From: Baffinella frigidus
Lineage: Eukaryota > Cryptophyceae > Cryptomonadales > Baffinellaceae
DNA length: 64,000 nucleotides
Direction: 5' to 3'
NCBI GenBank assembly: GCA_026770585.1
Contig: MU646684.1
Coordinates: forward strand, 47,199-111,198
The notes beneath the pieces are model-generated. The model did not search any database, was not told the DNA's origin, and was given only the letters and a program-made list of their open reading frames with translations. Of this stretch, positions 36,201 to 46,639 are shown in pieces. Both the position numbers and the translations under genes were made by a program. Every line of letters begins with the position of its first letter. Position 1 is the first letter of the stretch.

Positions 36201-36410
36201 CTGCCCATGCCGACCGACGTGGCGGCTGGAGCGGCGGGGCCCGCGCCCGGGTGGGATCGCGCGCTGACAGGGAGCTCGCTTCGAAGTGAGCCGGCAGGCG
36301 CGGCGGGCTCTACCGAAGGGTCGGCGCGGCTCGATCGCCCCCCCCGCCCGCGCAACGTCCGGCACCGCACGTTGCGCGCGACCAACTCGGAGGCCAAGCC
36401 CTGGATCTGA
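29947..36410 (+). CDS. ABC1/ADCK atypical kinase (ADCK1/5, Mcp2-like), 12 exons
   Basis: Exons 29947-30153, 30353-30762, 30904-31180, 31516-31602, 32325-32426, 32693-32895, 33125-33245, 33566-34228, 34642-34752, 35157-35283, 35805-35880 and 36167-36410 join in phase to 875 residues. The N-terminus has several hydrophobic segments (IHWSMRILWLNPLMWPWLL; AFIFLATMIVLVGKLL). The ABC1 domain shows RTNGGIYAKAAQFVASLQ, then ASLAQ|VHRAVLKDGMIVAVKMFYP (the lysine of VAVK is the ATP-binding residue), FDMSWLV, and the E-x-x-N motif (EHEANN). Then come VLCMEYI, the catalytic-loop HGDPHAGN, and VLDHGLYYSID. DHG instead of DFG is typical of the ADCK1/ADCK5/Mcp2 branch, which is mitochondrial and linked to lipid homeostasis. 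The last three exons (about 150 residues) are outside the domain and rest on phase only. Introns 1, 2, 7 and 10 hold telomere-like repeats. Confidence 0.83.
30164..30345 (+). repeat. CCCTCAA-type telomere-like array, ABC1 kinase intron 1
   Basis: About 180 bp of C-rich units (CCCTCAA dominant) fill the 199-bp intron 30154-30352 almost from edge to edge. C-rich in the transcript. Confidence 0.93.
30763..30903 (+). repeat. ABC1 kinase intron 2: telomere-like repeat plus copy of next exon start
   Basis: The 141-bp intron consists of CCCTGAA/CCCTAAA units. Embedded at about 30845-30870 is TCGAGGAGCTGAAGGAAGAC followed by AACGAC. This is a decayed copy of the start of exon 3 (TTCGAGGAGCTGAAGCAGGA...GACAACG at 30904). 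Confidence 0.88.
31603..32324 (+). repeat. ABC1 kinase intron 4: serial copies of both flanking exon edges
   Basis: After the exon ending GCCTCCCTCGCCCAG (31602), the intron repeats CCTCTCTCGCCCAG near 31615, CCTCTCTCGCTCAG near 31679 and CCTCTCTCGTCCAG near 31711. At its far end, the start of exon 5 (GGCAGGTGCACCGGGCAGTG at 32321) is pre-figured by GGCAGGTGCACTGGGGCGTG near 32246. Shorter pieces (GTGCACCGGGTGAGGAACTG) lie near 32133. The unit GTGAGGAACTGAG recurs between them. Confidence 0.85.
32445..32520. repeat. (GAGG)n microsatellite
   Basis: A purine-rich GAGA/GGGA run lies just inside ABC1 kinase intron 5. Confidence 0.9.
33252..33558 (+). repeat. CCCAAAA-variant array in ABC1 kinase intron 7
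   Basis: Intron 7 (33246-33565) is C-rich repeat. At about 33355-33475 it is a near-homogeneous 7-bp CCCAAAA unit rather than CCCTAAA, with the same 7-bp period. Confidence 0.93.
35430..35735 (+). repeat. Telomere-like array in ABC1 kinase intron 10
   Basis: Intron 10 (35284-35804) has CCCTAAA units, including a nearly perfect run at about 35520-35575. C-rich in the transcript. Confidence 0.93.
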
Positions 36411-37284
36411 TCTGCATGTCTGCCCAGGTCTGCCCAGGCCTTGCCGCAGACGTGAACCAGGCTGCTCTGGCGCGAGAGCAGCCAGCAGGCACCGAGTGAC
36501 ACCAGGCACCAGGCACCAGCGAGAGCAGGCTGGTGTGGCACAATACGTGCCCGGAGCCTGGTTCGCCCGATGCCAGCACCGCCTACCGCCGCCGATCCAT
36601 GTGAAATAGTTGTAGTGAGAGCGAGAGAAGCGGGAGTGATGGCGAAAAAGGCCATTGCTGCACGCAGTGTAGAGCCGTTGGCAGCAGAGTGTTTGCGATT
36701 AAAAAATCTGTATTTTGCAACATTGGGGTCATTGCGGCTGGGGCGTTTCCGCGGCAAGCTTTCCCGAGAGAACAAGCGTCGGCATGGTGTTCTGCGACGC
36801 AAGCTCGCGGGAGTGATGCGCGCCCGGGACGCTCCCAGCCACCACTCGGAACTCCTCCATCAGCGCCTTGCACCTGCCAGACACGAGAGTCAGCCACGAG
36901 GGAGAGAGAGAGAGCGAGAGAGAGAGAGAGAGAGCGAGAGAGGACACCACCACACGCCTCGGCGTGAGCGGGCGTGCGTGGCACCCATGCTGGCCTCGTA
37001 TCCCTCACCATGCTGGCTTCGCTCGCATGACTCAATCGGCTTCGCTCGCATGACTCAATCGTGCCAGCATGCTGGCCTCGCATCACTCGAGCATGCCAGT
37101 ATGCACTCGAGCGTTGCAGGATGCTGCATCCCTCGCATCCCTCGCGCACGCCACCTCATGCCACCCATACGCCTCTGTCCAGGCGTGTGGGCACACGCCT
37201 CTGTCCAAGCCCTGCGCAAACTGCTGCTCATGAAATGAGCAGCGGGGCATAGATCTCGAGAAGCACGACATGCGGCGCAAGAGG
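36411..37284. other. Convergent intergenic region with simple repeats
   Basis: It lies between the stop codons of the ABC1 kinase (36410, plus) and the Ig-repeat gene (37285, minus). A (GA)n run sits at 36898-36945. Between 37000 and 37110 a segment with ATGCTGGC and CTTCGCTCGCATGACTCAAT is repeated two to three times. A 272-codon minus frame (35984-36802) overlaps the last ABC1 exons and looks like a shadow. Confidence 0.55.
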
Positions 37285-37663
37285 TCACAGTCTAGCAAGA
37301 GGAGAGAGGATGGGGCGTGCGTACTCGGAGTCGTGCAGTGCGGCGACGGTCCAGTTGTGCCATCCGCGCAGCACCTCCTCTGGGTCCCCGTGCCTGCGGG
37401 CGAGGAGGGTGGTGGGGTTTAGGGATTAGGGTTTAGGGTTGAGAGTTGAGGGTTGGGGGTTGAGGGTTGAGAGTTGAGGGTTGAGGGTTGAGGCTTGAGG
37501 CTTGAGGCTTGAGGGTTTAGGCTTTAGGCTTTACGGTTGAGGGTTGAGGGTTGAGGGTGTAGGCTTTAGGCTTGAGGGTTTAGGGTTCAAGGTTTGGGGT
37601 TGAGGGTTCATGGTTCATGATTTAGGGTTAAGGGTTGAGGGTGAAGGGTGGAGGGCTTAGGGT

Positions 37664-37730
<67 letters not shown>

Positions 37731-40700
37731 GGTGCAGGGCAAAGGGTAGAGGGTTTCGGGTTGACATGACGCTCTCGCGGTCGATGCGGAACTCCGCAGC
37801 CGAGACATTGAAGGTGCGCGAGATGACGTTGCGGTGCTGGTCCGTGAGCGTGACGACGAACGGCGGGGCCCCGACGGTGAGGTTGACCATGAGCGCGGCG
37901 GTCTCGTCTCTGCAGAGGTGCTTGCTCACCAGAGACGCAACCACCACCTGCGGCCGCGCCCGCACCCCGATCGCCACCTGCCATCCGGTTCAGGCTTTAC
38001 GGTTCCGGGTTCAGAGCTCCAGGGTTCAGAGCTCCAGGGTGCAGGCTTCAGGGTGCAGGGTGCAGGGTGCAGGGTGCAGGGTGCAGGGTGCAGGGTGCAG
38101 GGTGCAGGGTGCAGGGTGCAGGGTGCAGGGTGCAGGGTGCAGGGTGTAGGGTGTACCGCGATGTCGCGGGCGCACGTCAAGTCAGTGACGCGCGTGACAA
38201 CGTGGTCTCCTGCCGGGAGGCGCAGGACCAGCGTCCGCTCGGAGATGTTGTCCACTTCCTTGTCCCACCTGCCGCCCGAGAGCCAGAGAGTCAAAGTCAG
38301 TGCCGGGATGCCGCGAGGGATGCCGGAGTGATTTCATCTCGAAAGACAACTGAATCAGTCCCCCAATTAGACCTGTTCATTTTATTAGGAGGGCTTATTA
38401 AATCTACTATGCACTAACTAATTTCTCCTATTCAATCTCCAATTGAAAAAGAAGTGATTCAGTTATCTTGCGAGATGAGATTGAGAGCGCTGCAGCCGGG
38501 ATGCATGTGTTGGCGGTGGAACACACTCTGCCACTCCTCGGAGGAGCACCGCCAAGACCGACCGCGTTCCTGGCGTATGCGTATGCCCCTCTCTGGCTCT
38601 GGCCAGAGAGAGGCGGCGCAACCCCGGTCCATGCTGCCGGACGCAATGCTGCCTGCCAGCCACTCGCACGGAGGCATTTTTGCTGTGCGTACAACGCATC
38701 GAGTCCCGGACCTGAATAGATTTAATTTCGGTAACTGTCCATCTAAAATATTCATGGTACAAACCCAGCTATTTTAAAGCCCTAAAAGTATGAAATGGCT
38801 CAAATGCCAAATCTGAAATCAAATGCATTCAGGAACGCGAAGAGATCGGGGGGGAGGGGGGTAGGACCTGGTGGCAGGGTCGTGGGGAGGCTCGGCGGTG
38901 CGGCCGGGAGGCTTGGAGGCGGGCGCCATGGTGATGCGCACCGAGAAGGGAGGCTGGCCCGAGAAGCGGAGCGTGGTGCCCTGGCCCTCGCACGAGCAGG
39001 CTCCGCCCGTGCACGCGTCGAGAGAGGAGGCTGCGGTCGAGGAGGGGTCTGCGAAGACGGTCGGGAGAGGGAAGGAGAGCAGCCGCATCGATTTCAGCAC
39101 CTGCCGGACCCGCGCCACCCTCTCGCGTCAGGCCCGTCTCCTCTCCGCGCCGAACCCCCCCCGACAACCTCCTACGCACTTCACTCGATGCACCAGGCTG
39201 CCGGAGCGGGGGAGTGGGGGGAGAATGGTCAGAGGTGGGTGCGAATGGAGACACGCGTTGGTGGGTAGGAGGCGCGGGCTTGGTAAGAGGCTAGGAGGTA
39301 CCGCGCGTGGTGGTGGCGCGACCTGCCGCCCAGGCAGGCAGAGGGGCTGGGCCTAAGCGAGGAGGAGGAGGGGGGGGGGGGCGCCCTCGGCCAGGCAGGA
39401 GGAGGAGAGGGCGGGGCGCGCTCGCGGGCAGTCGGGAGAGGGGAGAGAGGAGAGGGGAGAAGGGGCAGGACATCGCCAAGGCATCCTCTCCCGTCGACGA
39501 AGCTCTCAGGCGAGATGGAGTACTCGCCAGGCTCGGTTGCGATCAGCGAGATCTGCCCACCGTCAGAGGAGTCGTTGCGGATGGTGAACTCCTTGAAGAA
39601 CTGATTGTCCCGGAAGATCGTCACCTGCCCCCCGCACCCGGAATCCACTTTGTCAGAAGCCGCGCTGAGCTGGTGCAAGGGCCGTGCTTGCCACCCACGG
39701 CCGTGCTCACTGAGGTTTAGTCAACTGCCTGGGGCTCAGCCCAGCCGAGTGATGGGACTGACATGGAACAGCCTCGCTGGGTGGCGCGGCGCATGAGCAC
39801 TCTCGCAGCCCCCCATCTATGGAGGGATGCAGTGCGGCAGCGCGTCGCTCTGTTTGTGGAAAGGATGCTCCCAGGCCTGGGCGTCGCTACTCCGCGTGCG
39901 TGCCAGGGGCAGGGCACGCTGCGCATGGGTGAAAAGGGCAGGGTAAAACGGCCTCTCTGCACGCAGATGATCGGCGCGGCCTGCTGCCGCATGCGTGCAC
40001 CCTCCCTGACCGCACCCTCCCTGACCGTGCATCCAGCCCTGCCCGCCCGGGAGCACGCGACGCTCTCGTGACGCTCGCGCTCGCGGTCGGCCGCGCGCGG
40101 ACCACGCGACACCGCCCACCACACGGGAGGGAGGAGCACCTGCCAGGGCCCTGGCGCGCCATTCCCCTTCACGTTCACCAGGATCGGCTCCACTCCACCC
40201 CCCTCGCACACCTGTGCCCACCACGCGAAGTGAAGTGTGAGCCATCACTCTCCGTCGGGCGTGGCAGGTCTCACCATCAGAGGAGGAACGTGCGGACACG
40301 CGAGGGGCAGGTTACTGTGGGAAGAGGAGAGAGAGGATGAGAGAGAGACTGCGAGGACGTGAAAAGACACGCACGAGAGAGAAAGGGGGGGAGAGAGAGG
40401 GAGAGAGAGGGAGAAAGAGGGAGAGAGGGAGAGGGGGAGAGAGGACGAGAGAGGGAGCGCAAGGTGGGGAAAGGGAGAGAGAGAGAGAGACCGCGACAGT
40501 CTTGTCGACGAAGCCAGCCATAGCTTTCTTGAAATGCGAAACCACTGCCGTGCCCTGCCGCGCGGACACGAGACACCAACTTGAAAAGGACACGTGACAG
40601 ACACTTTCCGCGAGGACACGCGACAGACACTGGGCAACAAGCCTGCACGTGCGGGCAACGCGGTGGCAGCGACGGTGGGATCCGGCACTGCGGAGAGGAA

Positions 40701-43031
40701 GCACGTCGAGAGCGTGTCTGTCTGGCGCAGAGCAGAGCACGGCAGGCGCGGCGTTGATGGTGCGACAAGCCGGGAGGGTGTCGGTGCCGCGAGGGCGGCA
40801 GGGTGGGAGCACACTAGATGCACTAACTGCATCACTCTCACGTTGTGTGGTCGGAGACTTCGCCACCGCAATGCGCATGGCGAAGATGGCGAGAGAGGGA
40901 GACAGAGCGAGAGAGAGAGAGAGAGAGNNNNNNNNNNNNNNNNNNNNNNNNNNNNNNNNNNNNNNNNNNNNNNNNNNNNNNNNNNNNNNNNNNNNNNNNN
41001 NNNNNNNNNNNNNNNNNNNNNNNNNNNNNNNNNNNNNNNNNNNNNNNNNNNNNNNNNNNNNNNNNNNNNNNNNNNNNNNNNNNNNNNNNNNNNNNNNNNN
41101 NNNNNNNNNNNNNNNNNNNNNNNNNNNNNNNNNNNNNNNNNNNNNNNNNNNNNNNNNNNNNNNNNNNNNNNNNNNNNNNNNNNNNNNNNNNNNNNNNNNN
41201 NNNNNNNNNNNNNNNNNNNNNNNNNNNNNNNNNNNNNNNNNNNNNNNNNNNNNNNNNNNNNNNNNNNNNNNNNNNNNNNNNNNNNNNNNNNNNNNNNNNN
41301 NNNNNNNNNNNNNNNNNNNNNNNNNNNNNNNNNNNNNNNNNNNNNNNNNNNNNNNNNNNNNNNNNNNNNNNNNNNNNNNNNNNNNNNNNNNNNNNNNNNN
41401 NNNNNNNNNNNNNNNNNNNNNNNNNNNNNNNNNNNNNNNNNNNNNNNNNNNNNNNNNNNNNNNNNNNNNNNNNNNNNNNNNNNNNNNNNATGCTGATGAG
41501 CAGGGTCTCCAAGCAACGTTGATGGTTGAGCGTGGGGGGGGGGCAGCGGCAGCGAGTGGGGAGGTGGTGCGGCAGAGGGGGGGGGGGGCGCACCTGGACA
41601 ATGACGTCGACAGTAGCACCCGGCTGGCCCTGACATGTCTCCCCCCCGCCCGAGATGATCGCCATCGGAGAATCGAGAAGCGACACATGCACCGCCGCCC
41701 CCTCCTCCTCCCCCGCGGCGACGACGAGAGGACAGTGGGGCGTCGACGCGCCGACGAGAGAGTAGGCACCCTCGTCGATCGCGGTCCACGCCACGCCTGC
41801 CGAACTGTCAGAGTGGATCCTCTTGATCTCGCCCGAGGGGGTGCGCACGTGCGCGATCCACGCGCCTCCCCCCCAGCCTGCCTCCCCCCGCACTTCCAGC
41901 TTCGCGGAGGCACCGCGGCACACCTGTGAGGGAGAGCAGGCCCCGCGTCACCACCCAGGCCCCACACACCTCCTCACCAGCCACCACTCGCCGTTCCACC
42001 CACCCCCAAAGTCGTCCCTCCCGACAACCACCCGCAAAGTCCGCCTTCCCGCCCGAAGCCCTGGGCAGCATTTGCCGCCAACTGCCCGGCAACCAATAAC
42101 ACACAGCATCCTCGCCACCCAGCATCCCCAGAAGCAACGACTTTGGGGATGGGAGGGGGGGGGGCTCCCAACGCCGGGAGAGGGAGGGGGGAGAGGGAGG
42201 GGGGGGCAGCGCACCTCAGTGACCACGCCAGTGAGGCGGAGCTGCGGGCGCGAGTGCACCCTGACAGAGAGCGACGCGGCCGCGCGGCACCCGGACGCAT
42301 CCTGCACGCCCGACACGCGCCACGTCCCCGCAGTGCTGGCCCCGCCTGGTGCCCCGCCGCCCAGCAGCACCCCCGCGCGCACCGTGCGCTTCCCTCCCTC
42401 CTCTGTCGCCCCTGCCTCTGCCGTCGCCCCCGCTGCGGGCGTGTCTACCACAGGTTGGAGCGCAACCTGCCTCGCACCCACGACGCTCCCGGCCACGCTC
42501 CCGGTCGCACCCTGCGCCGTCTTTCCGTCAGTCGTCGCCTTCACCTCGCTCTCCACCACAATTCTCAAGCACCGCTGCGAACACACCCGCACAGACTTGT
42601 CGTTAATCGACGCAACGGCGAGGACGAGAACACTCGGCAGCAGGTCCTCTCGAGCAGGTCTGCAGGGTGCGTCGCGGAGGCACCCTCCTGATGCTAGAAC
42701 CGGCAAGAGCTGGCACGATCCAAGTTGACTCGCGGCGAAGGCAGGTGGGGGACCTGGGAGGAGGAAGCCAAGGAGACTGTGACAGGCCAGGTGGCGTTGG
42801 CCGAGAGCACCACTTGCTCTCCCTCGCAGATTTCCAGCTGCTTTGCAGCAGTGCCCTCGAACCTGCAGCAGAGTGCGTCAGATCGTGCAGCGAGAGGGCA
42901 GTCCGACAGGGTGGCAGGCAGGCAAGCAGGGCGGGAGAGAGGCAGGCAGGCAGGCGGGCAGGCAGGCAGGGTGACAGGGTGGCTGGGTGGCAGGCAGGCA
43001 GGTAGGTAGGGCGGGAGAGAGGCAGACAGGA

Positions 43032-43085
<54 letters not shown>

Positions 43086-46000
43086 TGAGGCAGCAGGGTG
43101 GCAGGGCGGCAGAGTGGCAGGGCAGCAGAGTGGCAGGGTGGCAGGACGAGGGGCAGGGCGGCAGAGAGGAAAGGATCCTACAGGGCGGTGGGCAGGAGGG
43201 AGGCAGCGGACCTGAGGGAGGGCACGGGGAGCTGGAGGATGGTCGCGAGGCCAACCCCCTTGCCCGAGCAGAAGCGCGCGTCAGTGAACGCCGAGAGCGA
43301 GTAGTTGCCCGAGAGATCGACCGGGAACGAGAAGTTGCCGGAGGCGTTGTGGAGGATGCGGCGGAAGAAGAGACCATCGCGAGCGATCTCCAGCGAGAAT
43401 GGCCCCGTGCCCTCAACCTGCCACCCACTCGCCACCCAGCCAGTCAGCCTAGCCAATCACCACCCAGACAATCAGCCTAGCCTGCTCCCACCCACCACCG
43501 AGGAAACGCCCGCGCGTCAGCCAAGCCCGCTGTCGCCTGCCAGCCCCAACCAAAAACACAACCCCCACCACCACCACCCCAATAATAATAATTTTCACCA
43601 ATTTACCCTGGTTTAGGTTGTGGTGGTTAGATATATGATTTGGGGGTTGGGTTTAGGTTTTAGGGTTTAGGGTTTAGGTTTTGGGGTTAAGGGTGTAGGG
43701 TGTGGGTTTTGGGGTTAAGGATGCAGGGTGTGAAGTTCAGGGTTTAGGGTTTGGGGTTCAGCGTCAGGGTTTAGGATATATGTTTTAGGTTTCCGGGTTT
43801 AGGGTTTGGGGCGTAGGGATTAGGATTGAGGGCGTGGGGTTTAGGTTTTGGGGTTAAGGGTGCCGGATTTAGGGTTGAGGGTTGAGGGTTGAGGGTTGAG
43901 GGTTTAGAATTTAGAGTTTAGGGTTTAGAGTTTAGGGTTGGGGGTTTAGGGGTTTGGGTTTTGAGGTTTGGGGTCTGGGGTCTGGGGTTTGGGTTCCGAA
44001 CTTGAGGATTAAGGGTTTGGGGTTTGGGGTTTAGGGTTTGAGCTTTGGAGTGCGGGGCTTGAGGTTGGGGGTTTGGGGTTATGGGTTTGAGGTTTGGGGT
44101 TTGGGGTTTGGGGTTCAGGGTTCGGGGTTTGGGGGTTTGAGGGTTCAGGGTTAAGGGTGCGGGTTTAGGGGCAATATTTCGGGGTTTGGGTTCAGAGTTG
44201 AGGGTTTAGCGGAAGCGGGGCGCGCACGCACACAAACAGCTGGACGGGGGGGGGGGGGCAGGCAGGCTAGTGGTGCGGGGGCGAGACCTGGCCAGTGAGG
44301 TTGACCATCTCGCCCTGGCAAGTGGTGATCGCCACGGGGTCGAGGCGGCCCGACACACCGCGCAGGATCTCGACAACCACACCCACGCCCACCCCGCCAC
44401 CCACGCCCACCCCGCCCGCCTCCGCGATGCAAGCGCTGTCGTGCGCTGCTGTCACCTGCCATGTCGCCCCACCCGTGTCACCCGTCACTCCACACCCCTC
44501 TTCTTCCGCCTATTGCACCAAGTTCATCTCGAAACATGACTGAATTAGTTCCCTAATTAGCCTTGTCATTTACTTAGGAGGCCTGATTAAATTTAAATTT
44601 ACTATGCCCTATCTAATTTCTCCTATCCAATCTCCTATTGAAAAGGAACTGATTCAGCTATCTTTCGAGATGAGAGTGGGAGCGTTGGAGAGAGGTGCGG
44701 CTTCTGCCGCGCAACTGTTCGGCACGCGCCAATCTCATTTCGGTCGCTCACCCCATCAACTTCTTACATCAAACTACGGCAACAGCCGAGCCACAAATCA
44801 GTGTGTGTTCAATCACTTTGTAGCTCGATGAGTCAGCAGAAACACACGGGTGCACGTAGTGGAGGGTCGGTGAGTCGCGAGGGGGGTGAGCGGGTCTGAG
44901 CGACCTTGTATTCCCCGCTGGCTGGCGCTGGCACGAGCACCGTGCGGTTCGTGAGCCCCGAGAGCGTCCGGTTTCCGTTGGGAGTCGACAGCGTGAGAGA
45001 CCACGGTGGGGAGCCCTCGACGAGCGTGGCTTCCAGCAGAGGCTCCTTCCCACACATCCTGCCGCCCACGCGCGCCCAACCACCCTTGAGCCTCACCTCA
45101 CCGCCAGATCCCCCTGCCTGCCGCGCCGCGCGGGCATCGCTACGCCCAACACGCCATGCTCCAACGCACCCGAACCAACGCAGCGGTCAGCGAGACTCGC
45201 GGTACCAGCCCCGCTCGTCGCTCGAGAGAGACACGCGGGAAATGGAGGGTGGCACGGGATGGTACGGACCGCTGGGAGCGGATGAGGAGAGTGACGCGCG
45301 GCGTGCCGAAGATCGGGAGAGCTGACACCGCCGTGATGCTCGCCATGTCGGCCGCGCAACTGCGGTTCCAACCCATGCATTTGTTAACGGTGTATACGCC
45401 GACCAACAAAGTGCCGTGATTTGCCCGTGGTGTTGCAAGTGGGTCACGGCGTGGTAGACGTGTGTGGCTGCATGCGAAGTGCGCCGAGGGTGCTTCCAGT
45501 CAGGGGGGGACATGGACTGCGCACCAGTGCAGCGCAGAGCAGCGCAGAGCAGGGCTGCACTGGTGTGCAGGGTCATATCGAGGCGGCACCTCCCAGCATC
45601 AGTGTGAGGGCGGGGCGGCACCTCCCAGCGTCAGAGAGAGCCGTGATCGCCCAGAGGCCGCGGACGCCCTGCACCTGCAGGTGTTGTCCGAGATGCTGAA
45701 AGTCAGCATCACTTCCGAAACTGTGCGAGCACGAAACACGCACTGAGCCTTGCTGGCACAGACCGCACACCAGCGCCCGAGGTCCTGGCGGAGCACCAGC
45801 GCTGGCAGGCTGGCCGGGAAGTACACAGGGAGAAGAATGTGGCGACATGCAAGACACGGCGTTCGAGGGGAGGCCCTGTCACGAGGGGAGAAGCGCCAGG
45901 AGGGGGGCAGCAGGGGAGCAGGAGTCAAGCACCTGTTGCGGAAGCACGTGTCTTCCCTCCGTCGAATAGGTAGCGCCGAAACCCATGGTGTCCGAACCGA

Positions 46001-46529
46001 CGAGGGATAGGTGAACATTGAACGGGGGCGTGCCAGTGAGTTCCATGAAGTGAGTGTCCTCGCTTCGCTCGTCGAGGCACTTGGGTTTGAAAGGCGGGCT
46101 GATGCGTGCCGCGGGAGGAAAGGCGAGCGAGACAACCAGCGAGGTGTTTGCCACAGTCCCGTTGCAGTAGTTGAAGTCGCACACGCTTCCGAGGGTGTAG
46201 CTGCCTGCGAGGGTTGTCTGCGTAGAAACACTGCGCACGGAGGGCCCCAGAAAGCTGGTCCATGATTCTGCTTCGCTGATCTTGACCTTCGAATAGAATT
46301 CCCCATTGCGAAGCATTACAACGTGCCAAGGACCGGTGCCCCCCTCGACAGCCACGACGATCGTGGCATTGCCGCCGTCACATAGCACCACCTTTCCTGC
46401 GCTTGCTATGCGCGCGCTCGCCTCCTTGCGCTCCACGCGCACTTCAATCCAACTTGACCACTGAGCAGTCCCGGGGCAGGCGAGTACACTGAGGCATCCA
46501 GCCAGCAGCAGCGCTCGCAGCCCCCTCAT
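37285..46529 (-). CDS. POM152-like Ig-repeat protein with signal peptide, many exons
   Basis: Phase-consistent exons: 46529-45933, 45058-44905, 44455-44288, 43417-43212, 42862-42754, 42646-42215, 41923-41594, 40211-40140, 39624-39472, 39100-38868, 38268-38157, 37977-37771 and terminal 37374-37285. At least one exon between 45930 and 45100 (TLLVGVYTVNKCMGW region) is unresolved, and the gap at 40928-41489 may hide more. The N-terminus is a signal peptide (LRALLLAGCLSVLACPGTAQ). Repeats follow a pattern of Cys then a G-x-x-P-[WF] strand (GGTGPWHVVM, LTGTPPFNVHLS, VEGSPPWSLTLS, VEGTGPFSLEI, GNGAPGPWQ, SGQPPFSVRI, VGAPPFVVTL). A G-x-Y strand and a Cys come next (GSYTLGSVCDFNYC, GNYSLSAFTDARFC, GAYSLVGASTPHC). 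This is the Ig-like repeat of the nucleoporin POM152, which lies in the perinuclear space. No clear membrane span is seen, so a secreted or luminal adhesion-type protein is also possible. Confidence 0.58.
37412..37762 (-). repeat. Telomere-like array in the last intron of the Ig-repeat gene
   Basis: TTTAGGG/GGTTGAG-type units on the plus strand between exons 37977-37771 and 37374-37285, so C-rich in the transcript. A homogeneous GGTTGAG run lies at about 37660-37732. Confidence 0.94.
38035..38152 (-). repeat. (GGGTGCA)n 7-bp array in an Ig-repeat gene intron
   Basis: About 15 units of a homogeneous GGGTGCA variant on the plus strand (CCCTGCA in the transcript), ending five bases before the donor of exon 38268-38157. 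Confidence 0.95.
38334..38479. mobile_element. AT-rich MITE family B, copy 1
   Basis: A 146-bp palindromic element. The left end is TCATCTCGAAAGACAACTGA and the right end, on the opposite strand, TCATCTCGCAAGATAACTGA. The interior is AT-rich (CCCCAATTAGACCTG, TAATTTCTCC, CCAATTGAAAA). It lies in an intron of the Ig-repeat gene. Confidence 0.85.
40325..40495. repeat. (GA)n-rich tract in an Ig-repeat gene intron
   Basis: Long GAGAGAGG-type purine runs on the plus strand in the intron between exons 41923-41594 and 40211-40140. They read as a long pyrimidine tract in the transcript. A second GA run at 40905-40927 leads directly into the assembly gap. Confidence 0.9.
40928..41489. other. Assembly gap (562 N) in an Ig-repeat gene intron
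   Basis: It is bordered on the left by a pure GA run, so a longer microsatellite probably caused the gap. One or more exons could be hidden. Confidence 0.98.
42915..43160. repeat. (CAGG)n microsatellite
   Basis: GCAGGCAGG repeats, purest at 43030-43085, grading into GGCAGGGTG and GGCAGAGTG units. It lies in the intron between Ig-repeat exons 43417-43212 and 42862-42754. Confidence 0.93.
43612..44205 (-). repeat. Telomere-like array in an Ig-repeat gene intron
   Basis: About 590 bp of TTTAGGG/TTTGGGG-type units on the plus strand between exons 44455-44288 and 43417-43212. C-rich in the transcript. Confidence 0.94.
44524..44673. mobile_element. AT-rich MITE family B, copy 2
   Basis: A 150-bp relative of the element at 38334-38479, with the same ends (TCATCTCGAAACATGACTGA on the left, TCATCTCGAAAGATAGCTGA on the reverse strand) and an alignable AT-rich interior. 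It also lies in an intron of the Ig-repeat gene. Confidence 0.87.
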
Positions 46530-46639
46530 GGTTCAACCTAGCGGCGGGTACGTCTGGAGTCCTCTGCACTTTCTACCGCATCTCGCGCCCTGCGGCAAGG
46601 CGCGGATTTCTTTTTGGGAGGACTGACAAAATCTGGTGA

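Noticed and set aside
35984-36802. 272-codon minus-strand frame near the ABC1 kinase end
   Set aside because: It overlaps a phase-consistent plus-strand terminal exon and has no recognisable domain. It is kept only as a note.
40245-41967. Long open frames crossing the second gap
   Set aside because: They are long only because the N run is read as open. The outer parts are GA/CT microsatellite and antisense of Ig-repeat exons.
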